DNA from: Cellvibrio sp. PSBB006
Lineage (GTDB): Bacteria; Pseudomonadota; Gammaproteobacteria; Pseudomonadales; Cellvibrionaceae
NCBI RefSeq assembly: GCF_002162135.1
Contig: NZ_CP021382.1
Span: forward strand, 4,462,001-4,526,000
Length of the DNA stretch: 64,000 bases
Reading direction: 5' to 3'
Shown here piece by piece: positions 47,981 through 56,720 of this stretch (positions within the stretch are counted from its first letter, which is position 1; each line of letters opens with the position of its first letter). A program made the position numbers and the translations under genes. Under the pieces are notes generated by a model. That model was not told where the DNA came from. It worked only from the letters and a program-made list of their open reading frames with translations, and searched no databases.

Positions 47981-48739
47981 TTATGCGGCTTTACTTGTAT
48001 TTAATTCAACGGAGAACTCTTTGTTCATCTCCACAAAAAACATAGCAAGTATTTTCTGGAACTCCTTTAGATAGACCTTCAAGTTGACAACATCGCTTTC
48101 GCTACGAATCAGATAACGCAAACATGACCACACCATAGCGGGATGATCGTGGTTGACATCTGTATGGGCATGAGCGATTTGACCCGCGATCATATCCTCC
48201 CCCAGAATCTCTTTTAGTCCTGCGAGCTTTTCCGGTTCCAGTTTTACGTTGCAATACTCAACAAGATAAGAGTAGGCAACTACCCCCAACGGCCCTTCAT
48301 GATCCAGTAAGTAGGAGAAGAAACCCACCAGCATTTTAGTAGAAAGTGTCGGTTCGACTTCTAGAAATTGTTCGCGGGTAAATCCAGATTTGATCAGGTC
48401 TTGAATGAACATTTCATCATGCAGCATCTCGTCCCGTTCGTAGTCGGCCCATATCTGTGCCGCTTCAGGACTAATTTTTGCAATTTCAGCAATCGCTTTG
48501 GACTCTACCACGCGCAGTAATCTAATGCGCAAAGCAGTTTCTGCCAAACCGCGTTGGTAATATTCTAAATTGAAATCATCCTTGCGTTTATGCTGATCAG
48601 TGCCGGGAACTGTGGCCTGCCATTCTTTTATCTGTTTATCAATAATGTTGTTAATCTCTTCGCGTAATACCGCGGATTGAGTCGGATTTAGAAATGGCTT
48701 GTCTCGGCCAAGCCCGGTGTTAATGCATCTGTTGCTCAT
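47981..48739 (-). CDS. Haem-oxygenase-like diiron oxidase (HDO / iron-containing redox enzyme family)
   Basis: A 252-residue all-helical protein. The likely iron ligands are in YERDEMLHDE (E101 or E104, and H107), YLVEYCN (E161) and AHAHTDVNHD (H190, D194, H197), matching the E...H...E...HxxxDxxH arrangement of HDO enzymes. Known HDOs (UndA, BesC, SznF, PolF, FlcD, CADD) carry out oxidative decarboxylation, fragmentation, N-oxygenation or cyclisation of acids and amino acids. Its position directly after a ferredoxin and with a ferredoxin-reductase-like gene gives a full electron supply. The substrate cannot be told from sequence. AAGGAG precedes the ATG. Confidence 0.85.
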   Translation of the reverse strand: MSNRCINTGLGRDKPFLNPTQSAVLREEINNIIDKQIKEWQATVPGTDQHKRKDDFNLEYYQRGLAETALRIRLLRVVESKAIAEIAKISPEAAQIWADYERDEMLHDEMFIQDLIKSGFTREQFLEVEPTLSTKMLVGFFSYLLDHEGPLGVVAYSYLVEYCNVKLEPEKLAGLKEILGEDMIAGQIAHAHTDVNHDHPAMVWSCLRYLIRSESDVVNLKVYLKEFQKILAMFFVEMNKEFSVELNTSKAA

Positions 48740-48770
48740 GGTTTATCTCCTTATGTATGGATTGTTGATT

Positions 48771-49067
48771 TTAAACGGCTTTTTTTAATGAAATAGATCC
48801 GAACAGGTTGCACTGGCAAGCGAGCCTGTATTCATCGCTTTGGTAGCCAAGGCAGGCAAGGAAATCTTTTTCCTCAGGGTTCGGTGGGTCTAGATTTTCA
48901 ATACCTTGTGTTATTTCAATTGCGCAAGATCCACAGCAACCGGCACGACAGCTAAAGGGAATTGCATCAATGCCCATTTCTTCAAGCGCAGTTAGATTGG
49001 TATTGATAGGGAGTTCAATTTTTTCCTGCGTATCTATAATTTCTACAGAACACAAATCTATTGGCAT
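48771..49067 (-). CDS. Plant-type [2Fe-2S] ferredoxin
   Basis: A 98-residue soluble ferredoxin. The cluster cysteines are C40, C45, C48 (CRAGCCGSC, C-x4-C-x2-C) and C84 in LACQCNL, the normal plant/putidaredoxin-like spacing, with an extra Cys at 44. It is the first gene of the eight-gene operon, with AAGGA before its ATG. The role inferred from context is electron transfer to the diiron oxidase encoded 31 bases downstream. Confidence 0.92.
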   Translation of the reverse strand: MPIDLCSVEIIDTQEKIELPINTNLTALEEMGIDAIPFSCRAGCCGSCAIEITQGIENLDPPNPEEKDFLACLGYQSDEYRLACQCNLFGSISLKKAV

Positions 49068-49508
49068 GATTTTCCTTAAGCTTTTAACTGATTTAAAATT
49101 TTCTTACTGTCCGTCTGCGGATGCGTACCTTCTCATAAAAACTATTACAAACGTGTGAAGTTAATTAATAATAAATTCTAAAAAATATTGAAATGATAGA
49201 TTGATTTTGTTTGCAGGTATTTATTGTTGATGGGATGGCACATTAATCTTCGAGGCGGTGTGCAAGGGAGACGATGGATTGGGAAGTTTTATTAAGCATT
49301 AATTTTTAACATGCTCATTAAAATAGATGGGATTGTAATTCTGCAACTAATTGCGCCACTATTTTTTTGCTAATCGTTAATAATAAGTTCAGTTGCAAGA
49401 TCTATTAGTCGGAGGGAAATGTTGTTGGAAATTTTTAGGAGGGGATAATGGTAAAGCGCATGGATAATCTGCGCTTTACCATTTCGCATAGCATTAATGC
49501 AACAATAC
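49068..49508. other. AT-rich gap between the ferredoxin operon and the xylanase gene
   Basis: These 441 bases are strongly AT-rich and hold no gene I would support. The left part must contain the promoter of the minus-strand operon. The right part ends in the hairpin at 49448. A 38-codon ORF with a good Shine-Dalgarno sequence (AGGAGG) starts in that hairpin and is treated as chance. No Fur box was convincing here. Confidence 0.5.
49448..49482. terminator. Hairpin downstream of the xylanase gene
   Basis: A perfect 13-bp stem (ATGGTAAAGCGCA at 49448-49460 with 49470-49482) has a nine-base loop. It lies 26 bases beyond the xylanase stop on the minus strand. The flanks lack a strong T run, so it is called terminator-like. 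Confidence 0.55.
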
Positions 49509-51509
49509 TTAATTACAAACTACGCCTCCTGCACCGTTTTGGCTGTTACAAGTACTGGTGCTGATACAACTACGGGAATTTTCCCAACCCCAGCCGCTGG
49601 TCTGAATCTGACAGGTGGGATACAGCGTGCCATACCAATTACATTGACAGTTAGTGCCGCCGTTATTGCCACCGGTGCTACTACTGCTACTGCTGCTATT
49701 TCCGCCACCATTATTACCGCCGCCTGAACCCGAAGGCGCTACTGCACGACCGGTATTGGGATCAATGCGACCGGGACACAAACCTTTAGCGCGCAAATTA
49801 GCGGCAATTTGTGGAATGGCTGCATTGGTGTTGGCGTAGTTGGCATCGTGCATCAAAATAACCTGGCCGTTCTGTAATTGATTCGCAGCATTTGCAATTG
49901 CACTGGCGCTTGCACCATTCCAATCCTGTGAATCCACATCCCACGTAATAACGCGCAAACCAAGTGCCTGGGCCGCTTGTTGGATTGTAGGGTTCACCGT
50001 GCCGTAAGGCGGACGGAACAGGGTGGGCTTGGGGGCGCCGGCGTTTTGAATGGCCTGGTTGGTACGATTCAGTTCATCGTAAACCTGCTGATAGCTGTAG
50101 CTGCCCATTTGCGGATGGGTATAGCTGTGGTTTTGCACTTCACCGACAGCACGCATTTGTGTAACCAACGATGAATTGCTTGCAACATAATTACCCTGAC
50201 TGAACCAGGTAACCGGTGTGAGACTATTTTGATTCAACAAATTGATCAGTGTTGACGTATTGGAATTGGGACCATCATCAAACGTGATGCCGACATAACC
50301 GCTGCAGTTGGTGTTGCCGCCATTGTTGCCGCCATTATTACCCCCGGATGAGCTGGTGGAACTGCTGCTATTGCCACCGGTATTACCACCACTGCAATTA
50401 CCGCTGAAACAATCGTAGGTGAAACCAAAACCAATTACACCGCTGCAATGCATGGTTTGCGAATAGGAACCACCACCACATTGGTTATTACCGTAGGTCG
50501 CGGTGTTGTACTCCATATCTTCCGCTTGGCGGGTTTCGCCATTCACCTGAATGTAATCCAGGATCACATCACGGTTAGTACCATCGTTGGTAAATTCCAC
50601 CTGGATATCTCCAGATGCACCGCCAGTGTAGGTGTAATTCTGATTGCTGGTGGTCAAGGTCCAACTGGCCACCGCTGAACCACCGACACGCAAGCTGATA
50701 CGTTCATCGCCGTTGGTGCCGCGTGCACGCACCGTAATACCGCCGCTAGTGCCACCGCCATTACCGGCACTGCTGCTGTTGCCGGAGCTGCTACTGCTAT
50801 TGCCACCACCGTTGTTACCACCGCCAGTGCCTTCGCTGACCGTGATGTCGGAACTGCCACGGCTTTGGTAGCCTTCTGTCGCCAACACCATGTAATCGTG
50901 ATTGCCCAGGTTCAAGCCCTGACTGGCCCAGTAATTAAAATGGTTCGCCACGGTGATAGTGCCCGAGATATTACCGAAACCTTTCTTGGGTGTTCTTACG
51001 CTGAAGTATTGATAGAAGGTGCTGCTGTTGCCTTCGATGGATGGCTGGTTAACCCGCTGGCAGCGACGCACATTGTAAGTCGCCCCATCGCTCTGAAAAC
51101 TGCCATAGTTTTGTCCACCAGAACAGTTCGCTGGATTATAGGAACCGTAGCTTTCAATCACGTAATACTCAATCAACGGATTGCGCGTCCAGCCGTATAA
51201 AGCGAGATAGGAATTTTGGGAATTATCGACGTTATAGCTGCCGGAATAATTCACCACTTTCGGTCCGCCGGGATTCCAGCCCTTACCGCCGACCCAGTTG
51301 TTGGTGCTGTTGGACCACTGGGAGGTGTAACGGCCGCCTGCGAGCAACCCGAACGACGCATCGCCGGAATCTTTCCAGAAGGAATAATAAAAACCGTTGT
51401 GGGTGCCTGTCTGGTTTGACGTTAAGGTTTGTGCATTGGTGGTGGTGATGCCAAAGGCGAGGGCACATGCGAATGCCGTCGCCAGTTTTTTGCCGGTGAG
51501 TAATTTCAT
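49509..51509 (-). CDS. xyn11A: Modular secreted xylanase/acetyl xylan esterase (GH11-CBM60-CE4-CBM10)
   Basis: A 666-residue exported enzyme. In order: signal peptide 1-27; GH11 xylanase ~28-225 with catalytic Glu ~114 ([10 protein letters not shown]) and ~212 (LATEGYQS); Ser/Gly linker; CBM60-like module ~257-370; linker; CE4 polysaccharide deacetylase ~402-580 with metal site TFDDGP and HSYTH and the RPPYG and LMHDA motifs; linker; CBM10 ~620-666 ([11 protein letters not shown]). It cuts the xylan backbone and removes acetyl groups while bound to the wall. The polyserine linkers and architecture are those of Cellvibrio xylanases. The ATG at 51509 follows GGAGATC; the frame extends to 51620 without sense. 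Confidence 0.93.
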   Translation of the reverse strand: MKLLTGKKLATAFACALAFGITTTNAQTLTSNQTGTHNGFYYSFWKDSGDASFGLLAGGRYTSQWSNSTNNWVGGKGWNPGGPKVVNYSGSYNVDNSQNSYLALYGWTRNPLIEYYVIESYGSYNPANCSGGQNYGSFQSDGATYNVRRCQRVNQPSIEGNSSTFYQYFSVRTPKKGFGNISGTITVANHFNYWASQGLNLGNHDYMVLATEGYQSRGSSDITVSEGTGGGNNGGGNSSSSSGNSSSAGNGGGTSGGITVRARGTNGDERISLRVGGSAVASWTLTTSNQNYTYTGGASGDIQVEFTNDGTNRDVILDYIQVNGETRQAEDMEYNTATYGNNQCGGGSYSQTMHCSGVIGFGFTYDCFSGNCSGGNTGGNSSSSTSSSGGNNGGNNGGNTNCSGYVGITFDDGPNSNTSTLINLLNQNSLTPVTWFSQGNYVASNSSLVTQMRAVGEVQNHSYTHPQMGSYSYQQVYDELNRTNQAIQNAGAPKPTLFRPPYGTVNPTIQQAAQALGLRVITWDVDSQDWNGASASAIANAANQLQNGQVILMHDANYANTNAAIPQIAANLRAKGLCPGRIDPNTGRAVAPSGSGGGNNGGGNSSSSSSSTGGNNGGTNCQCNWYGTLYPTCQIQTSGWGWENSRSCISTSTCNSQNGAGGVVCN

Positions 51510-51679
51510 TATTGATCTCCATGCTGTTGCCCTCTCAACCAATGCCGCCCATAGAGGAGAAGAGGTTGTTGGTAGCTCATCCTGCTCATTGCAAACAGGT
51601 GCTGTTATTTCAGGCGCCACGATTATTGTTAAGGCCTTGCCGCGTCCTGAAGAGCGCTATTTATAAGGGCTGGAGATTT

Positions 51680-51724
51680 ATTGTCAATAAAACCATATGT
51701 ATATTGTCAAATAAACTATATGTG
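51680..51724. repeat. Tandem 23-bp direct repeat upstream of the xylanase gene
   Basis: Two imperfect copies of ATTGTCAAtAAAnCnATATGT are arranged head to tail with a 23-base period, roughly 170 bases upstream of the xylanase start. This position suits an activator or repressor site. Confidence 0.6.
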
Positions 51725-51853
51725 GGTTTTGGATATGAAGATATGTTGCTTGAAAGCGGTAATTGTCGGTTGTTTTTTTAATTTAACTTCTTTACCTCAG
51801 GCGGAATTTGCAAATATCAACAGTGCAAAGTTGGATTGATTTTGTCTATTTTT

Positions 51854-51867
51854 TGAAAATGCTTTCA
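51854..51867. promoter_or_regulatory. TGAAAATGCTTTCA palindrome
   Basis: TGAAA and TTTCA arms surround ATGC. It is placed midway between the divergent xylanase and receptor genes. It has the size and base composition of a LacI-type or other sugar-regulator operator; no assignment is possible. Confidence 0.3.
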
Positions 51868-52013
51868 TCAATAATTTAATTGCTCCTCCTGCAATTTTTT
51901 AAACATACGTCCGTTATATATACATCCAGGGTCTACTCCCGCAGAGCGCAATAATTGTTTGCAGCGACTAACTCGCTTACCGCTCTTTTTCCTCCCAGCG
52001 CACGCTCGATAGT

Positions 52014-52050
52014 AAAACGAAACTTTCTAGATGATAAGTTTCGTTTTCCA
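52014..52050. terminator. Strong hairpin with A/T flanks, no gene in front
   Basis: A 12-bp stem (AAAACGAAACTT at 52014-52025 with 52036-52047) and a ten-base loop form a symmetric terminator-like structure. No coding sequence ends here. It may end a small RNA, or its GAAACTT/AAGTTTC arms may be an operator. Confidence 0.5.
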
Positions 52051-52236
52051 AGGGCGTACACCTGCCAGGTTTTCTCAATTTAATCGTTCCGCCAAACACG
52101 ACTCTTTGGCATCATTTTCGCTTTAAGTTATTGAAAAATAATCCCTTACGCGGGAGATGGAAGTTTCTATAGGTGCTATTTCAAGGTTAATACAGGTTTT
52201 AGTTTTCTTTTGTTTCGTTATGTTGCGATTTTATGG

Positions 52237-52265
52237 TTGACACATGTTTCAAAGTGCTTCATTCT
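52237..52265 (+). promoter_or_regulatory. Candidate sigma-70 promoter of the TonB receptor gene
   Basis: A perfect -35 TTGACA (52237-52242) and CATTCT (52260-52265) are 17 bases apart, about 115 bases before the receptor start. Confidence 0.5.
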
Positions 52266-52382
52266 CTGTTTTCATCACGACAGCGTAGCTTCCGATGGTC
52301 TGCGGTTTGCGGGTTCCATCCAAACGGCTGGCTCCATGAATAGAAAAACATATTTAGCATTTATGAAAAGAGGATGAGGTTC

Positions 52383-55178
52383 ATGTCTAGAAAATACAGT
52401 CCGGCATTTAAGCGGTCCGCGCTTTCCTTGGCAGTATTGGCGGCTGTTCAGTTTGCGCCGCTTGCCCAGGCGCAATTGGGTGCAGATAGCAATGACATGG
52501 ATGGGGCTATAGAAGAAGTCGTCGTCATGGGTAAGCGCAGCAGTTTGATTAAATCGCTGGATAGAAAGCGCAACGCTAACGCTGTCATTGATTCTATTTC
52601 GGCGGAAGAGTTGGGTAAATTTCCCGATGCAAACGTGGCGGACTCGCTATCACATATCGCCGGTGTCACCGTGCAACGTACCCGCGGTGGGGAAGGCCAG
52701 TATGTCAATATTCGCGGCCTGGGTCCGGACTTCAGTATTGTCACCTTGAATAATCGCATCCTTGCCACAGATGATGACGGGCGGGATTTTGCTTTTGATG
52801 TGTTGCCCTCGGAAATGATTGGCGGTGCCGATGTACTTAAATCGCCGGTTGCCAAAAATCCGGAAGGTAGTATTGGTGGCTCTGTTAATTTGCGTTCCGC
52901 GCGACCATTCGATAATCCGGGTTTCCATGGCTCTGCCAGTGTGCAGGGCAGCTATAACGATCTATCGGAAGAAAATGGTTACAAGTTTTCCGGTGTGATC
53001 AGTAATACCTTTGCCGACGAAACCATGGGCTATTTGCTCGGTATAACGCGCTCCTCTGAAGATATGCGCACAGATTCGGTTACCGAAGTTTCCATCGGCG
53101 ATTGGCTGGATATGGAGATTGACGGTGTACAGCGAGAGGGCGTCAAGTTTGTCGAATTTTTTGCGAATGCTGTTTACCTGGAGCAGCGTGAGCGAACGGG
53201 TCTTACCGGTTCATTCCAGTATCGCCCGAACGATCGCCTGGAGATGACCTTTGACGCGATTGCAACACGGTTGGACTCTCCTGCCCAAGGTTATACCCAA
53301 TCATTTTATCTGGGCGATATCGATACCCGTGGTAGCGATATTGTCTACGACGAAGAAGCCAATTTAATTACCAGCGTGGCTTACGATAATTTTGTACCGG
53401 AAGTGGTGACCCAAACGGAAGAGCGGGTGGTAGATACCTATCAATTAGGTTGGAATACCGAATTCAAAGCGACGGATAACCTGACGTTAAATGCCGATGT
53501 GTATTGGTCGAAATCAGAACGCGATGCGGGCGGTAAGGATAATTTCGTGGTGGCCGGTATTAAAGGTGATCAGGAAAACGGCAGCGGTAATTTCGGTCGC
53601 TTCACATTGAATGGCAATGGCCTGCCTGATATCGATATCATCCTTGACAGTGCCGCTGATGGTCGCACGTTTGAAGAAGCCAATAACGACGATTATGGTG
53701 TGCACTACATTGAATACGGCGGCACCGATATTGTTGATGAAGTGTTGGGCGCTTCCTTCGATGGTGCCTTTGTTATTGATAACGGCGGTGTTATTGAATC
53801 GCTGGATTTTGGTGTGCAATACACAGATCGCCAAAAAGACCGTATCAAAATTGATAACGAAACCAGTCTGTGTTTGTACTGTAATTACCCCTTCACTTTT
53901 GGCTCGGTCGGTGCCAATGTAGTTCGTCCGTTCCCGATTGATAATTTCTTTGATGGTGTGAGCGGCGATTTCCCTCGCAGCTTTGCGGTATTTGATATCC
54001 CGGCTTATATCGAGGCATTGAAGGCGGTAGACGGCACCGGTGAAAACCCGCTTAACGGCGTGCCTTACGATTCATCGCTGTTAGAGGTTAAACCCAATGC
54101 GGTGCAGTCTTATAACGTGCAAGAGGAAACGCTGGCCGCTTACCTGCAAGCGAATTTCCGTGGCGATAACTGGTTCGGAAACCTCGGCTTACGCGTGGTG
54201 ACCACCGATGTATCTTCAACCGGTGCGGTGCGCGATATTGTTTCTGTTGCCGAATACGGCGATGGTGAAGCAGCCATCTCTGATATGTCCGTAACCTATT
54301 CTGATCCGCGCCCGATGTCAGCCTCCAGTGACTACACGAAAGTGCTGCCGTCCATGAACCTGGGTTATGAAATTACCGACGATCTTTTGTTGCGCGTATC
54401 AGCCGCACAAGTGATGGCGCGCCCCTCGCTTGATCAGCTCTCGTTTATTGTGGATGACGCGGGCCCGCGTGATGGCTATTTCTACATCGGTCATCAGGGC
54501 AGCCCTTATCTCGACCCGATTGAAGCTGATCAGGCCGACATTGGTCTGGAATGGTATTACTCGGATGAGTCAGCCTTAACCGGCGTGGTGTTCTGGAAAG
54601 ATATCGACGGCTTTATTACCACCAAGCTGGAAACTGATGTGCCCGCTGAATCTATCGTGACGGGTGAGTTCGATCCCGAATTAATTCCCGATGGCTTTGT
54701 AACAGAAACGGTGCTCAATGGTGATAAAGCGAAAGTATTGGGCCTGGAGTTGGGGATGCAGCACTTCTTCAGCAACGGTATCGGTATCGTGGCCAACTAC
54801 ACCTACACGGATACGGAATCCATCGTAGAAGGCGAAGATGTAGGTGACCTGGAAGGCATCGCTCGCGACTCATATTCTTTGTCGGTGATTTACGAGAAAA
54901 ACAAGTTAAGTGCGCAGGTCTCTGCGGATTACAGTGGTAAGGTCACCGTTGCCAATGAAACCGTAATCGGTGGTCCGGGCGTGGCTGCCAAATCCGAACC
55001 CATGACCTGGCTGTCGGCGTCGATACATTATGACCTGACAGATTCGCTGGGCATTTATATTGAAGGAAATAACCTGCTTAGCGAAAGCTACAAAGCTTAC
55101 GCCGGCAGAAAAGATGTGCCCATGAGCTACGAGGTTTACGGACGCAGTTACTATGCGGGTATTAACTACTCATTTTAG
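52383..55178 (+). CDS. Carbohydrate-type TonB-dependent outer-membrane receptor
   Basis: A 931-residue outer-membrane transporter. A signal peptide (~1-28, ending LAQAQ) precedes a TonB-box-like IEEVVVMGKR. The plug domain (~40-160) has the conserved GVTVQRTRGGEGQYVNIRGLGPD, cited in part, and the GSIGGSVNLRSARPFD exit. The 22-strand barrel runs to a final aromatic residue (YAGINYSF). The features fit the TonB-Xanth-Caul subfamily used for oligosaccharides rather than siderophores. With GH27, GH114 and aga genes downstream it probably imports galactosamine-containing oligosaccharides. The ATG at 52383 is preferred to the one at 52374. Confidence 0.93.
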   Translation: MSRKYSPAFKRSALSLAVLAAVQFAPLAQAQLGADSNDMDGAIEEVVVMGKRSSLIKSLDRKRNANAVIDSISAEELGKFPDANVADSLSHIAGVTVQRTRGGEGQYVNIRGLGPDFSIVTLNNRILATDDDGRDFAFDVLPSEMIGGADVLKSPVAKNPEGSIGGSVNLRSARPFDNPGFHGSASVQGSYNDLSEENGYKFSGVISNTFADETMGYLLGITRSSEDMRTDSVTEVSIGDWLDMEIDGVQREGVKFVEFFANAVYLEQRERTGLTGSFQYRPNDRLEMTFDAIATRLDSPAQGYTQSFYLGDIDTRGSDIVYDEEANLITSVAYDNFVPEVVTQTEERVVDTYQLGWNTEFKATDNLTLNADVYWSKSERDAGGKDNFVVAGIKGDQENGSGNFGRFTLNGNGLPDIDIILDSAADGRTFEEANNDDYGVHYIEYGGTDIVDEVLGASFDGAFVIDNGGVIESLDFGVQYTDRQKDRIKIDNETSLCLYCNYPFTFGSVGANVVRPFPIDNFFDGVSGDFPRSFAVFDIPAYIEALKAVDGTGENPLNGVPYDSSLLEVKPNAVQSYNVQEETLAAYLQANFRGDNWFGNLGLRVVTTDVSSTGAVRDIVSVAEYGDGEAAISDMSVTYSDPRPMSASSDYTKVLPSMNLGYEITDDLLLRVSAAQVMARPSLDQLSFIVDDAGPRDGYFYIGHQGSPYLDPIEADQADIGLEWYYSDESALTGVVFWKDIDGFITTKLETDVPAESIVTGEFDPELIPDGFVTETVLNGDKAKVLGLELGMQHFFSNGIGIVANYTYTDTESIVEGEDVGDLEGIARDSYSLSVIYEKNKLSAQVSADYSGKVTVANETVIGGPGVAAKSEPMTWLSASIHYDLTDSLGIYIEGNNLLSESYKAYAGRKDVPMSYEVYGRSYYAGINYSF

Positions 55179-55197
55179 GTAGCGTGAAGTAGCGTGT

Positions 55198-55246
55198 GCT
55201 ATCGACACCCGGTTTATAACGGCTCTGTCGATAGCCGCGCATTTTT
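55198..55246 (+). terminator. Terminator after the TonB receptor gene
   Basis: GCTATCGACA (55198-55207) pairs with TGTCGATAGC (55226-55235). The 18-base loop is followed, after CGCGCA, by six T residues, 20 bases beyond the stop. Confidence 0.75.
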
Positions 55247-55319
55247 TCAATGTTTATACAATGTTTGCTAAAAAAGACTAACCAGAATAATGCGGCGGAT
55301 AAATGGTGGGGTTAATTAA

Positions 55320-56618
55320 ATGAACAGTTATAAATTCAGTATCGGCATGCTTTTATCTGCTCTGGTATTTTTTGTACATACTGGCATGGCAGATAGCACT
55401 AAACCCGCGCCTTTGCAAAAGGCTTCCGCCCCACTGATGGATGGCCGCCCGCCACTGTCTAACGACCTGCTGATGACACCGCCGATGGGCTGGAGTAGCT
55501 GGAACAATTTTGGTGTAGAAATTAATGAGGCGCTTATTATTCAGACCATTGATGCTATGGTGAAGAATGGTATGCGCGATGCCGGGTACATTTACGTTAA
55601 TCTGGATGATGGCTGGCAGCGTTATAAAGGCAAGCGATCTGAACACCCGCTGGAGTACGATCCGCAAAAATTTCCGCGCGGCATAAAATATCTCGCGGAC
55701 TATGCACATAAAAACGGTATGAAACTTGGTATTTATTCCGGGCCGGGTGAGACAACCTGTGCTGGCTATACCGGCAGCTTAGGGCACGAGGAAGATGATG
55801 CGAAGATGTTTGCTGACTGGGGGGTGGACTATCTCAAATACGATAGCTGCTGCTCCCACAAGGATGCCAGCATCGCGGTTATGCAAAAAATATTTTACAA
55901 CATGTCGTCTGCACTGCTTTCTCAAAAACAACCCGTCGCCTTGCATGCGTGCCATTGCGGCTGGGCGGATATCTGGCAGTGGGGTAAGGAGGTCGGCGCT
56001 AATCATTGGCGTATCGGGCAAGATATTTCCGACGATTTTGATTATCCGGATAACCGCGAAGGCTATTACTTTGACGTACTGGATATGATTGATCGCGGTG
56101 TCGGTTTGGAAAAATACACCGGCCCTGGTCATTGGAATGATTACGACATGCTGATTGTTGGTTTGAATGGCCAGAGTAAGGAATTGGTCGGCGCGGGCGC
56201 ATCCAATATCGAATACCGGACCCACTTCAGTATGTGGTCAATTCTCTCGTCTCCTCTATTAACCGGCACCGATCTGCGCGATCTGGATCAATACACCCTA
56301 CAAACCCTAACCAATAAAGAAGTTATTGCGCTTAACCAGGATGCTTTGGGTATCCAGGCTGCCCGCGTCGCGGTCGATGGCGAGATGCAGGTATTTGCCA
56401 AGCCCCTGTCGGATGGAAGCTGGGCAGTCGCGCTGTTAAATCGCGGCAGCCCGACGATTGATTACGCATTTGACTGGCGTAAGGCTTTAGGGCTTTCCTG
56501 GAGCAAGGCAAAAATCCGGGACTTATGGCAGCACCAGGACAAAGGTATCTTCGAGCAAGCCTATCAGGTCGAAGTGATCGGCCATGAGGCAAAAGTTCTT
56601 CGTTTGTATCGGCAGTAA
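55320..56618 (+). CDS. GH27 glycosidase (alpha-galactosidase or alpha-N-acetylgalactosaminidase)
   Basis: A 432-residue exported retaining glycosidase; the signal peptide ends near GMAD (~24). The (beta/alpha)8 domain opens with PPMGWSSWNNFG (~54). The nucleophile is D175 in YLKYDSCC and the acid/base D235 in RIGQDISDD. A small C-terminal beta domain follows from ~335. The specificity loop reads CGW (213-215), where alpha-galactosidases have CEW and the human N-acetylgalactosaminidase has CSW. The missing Glu would leave room for a 2-amino or N-acetyl group. In context it may trim GalNAc or Gal from oligosaccharides imported by the receptor. Confidence 0.92.
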   Translation: MNSYKFSIGMLLSALVFFVHTGMADSTKPAPLQKASAPLMDGRPPLSNDLLMTPPMGWSSWNNFGVEINEALIIQTIDAMVKNGMRDAGYIYVNLDDGWQRYKGKRSEHPLEYDPQKFPRGIKYLADYAHKNGMKLGIYSGPGETTCAGYTGSLGHEEDDAKMFADWGVDYLKYDSCCSHKDASIAVMQKIFYNMSSALLSQKQPVALHACHCGWADIWQWGKEVGANHWRIGQDISDDFDYPDNREGYYFDVLDMIDRGVGLEKYTGPGHWNDYDMLIVGLNGQSKELVGAGASNIEYRTHFSMWSILSSPLLTGTDLRDLDQYTLQTLTNKEVIALNQDALGIQAARVAVDGEMQVFAKPLSDGSWAVALLNRGSPTIDYAFDWRKALGLSWSKAKIRDLWQHQDKGIFEQAYQVEVIGHEAKVLRLYRQ

Positions 56619-56720
56619 TAACATGAGGCTGACGCGAATGCTCATTTCCGTCAGCTAACCAATCACAACGAGTCATTGGCGAGCGCAATCAGGCACCCTT
56701 ACATTCGGTTGAATCTATTT

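Larger units (their letters stand above)
51510..52382. other. Long divergent regulatory region between the xylanase and the TonB receptor
   Basis: About 870 bases without a supported gene. It contains a tandem direct repeat (51680-51724), a TGAAA/TTTCA palindrome (51854-51867), a 12-bp hairpin (52014-52047) and a good promoter (52237-52265). The length and structure suggest heavy regulation or a small RNA ending at the 52014 hairpin. Confidence 0.5.

Noticed and set aside
49068..49300. Possible Fur box before the ferredoxin operon
   Set aside because: The AT-rich stretch around TTAATTAATAATAAATT is only compositionally similar to a Fur site and lacks the hexamer symmetry.
49448..49564. 38-codon plus-strand ORF with AGGAGG upstream
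   Set aside because: The Shine-Dalgarno sequence is good, but the ORF begins inside the 13-bp hairpin and runs antisense into the xylanase gene, with no sign of conservation or a signal peptide.
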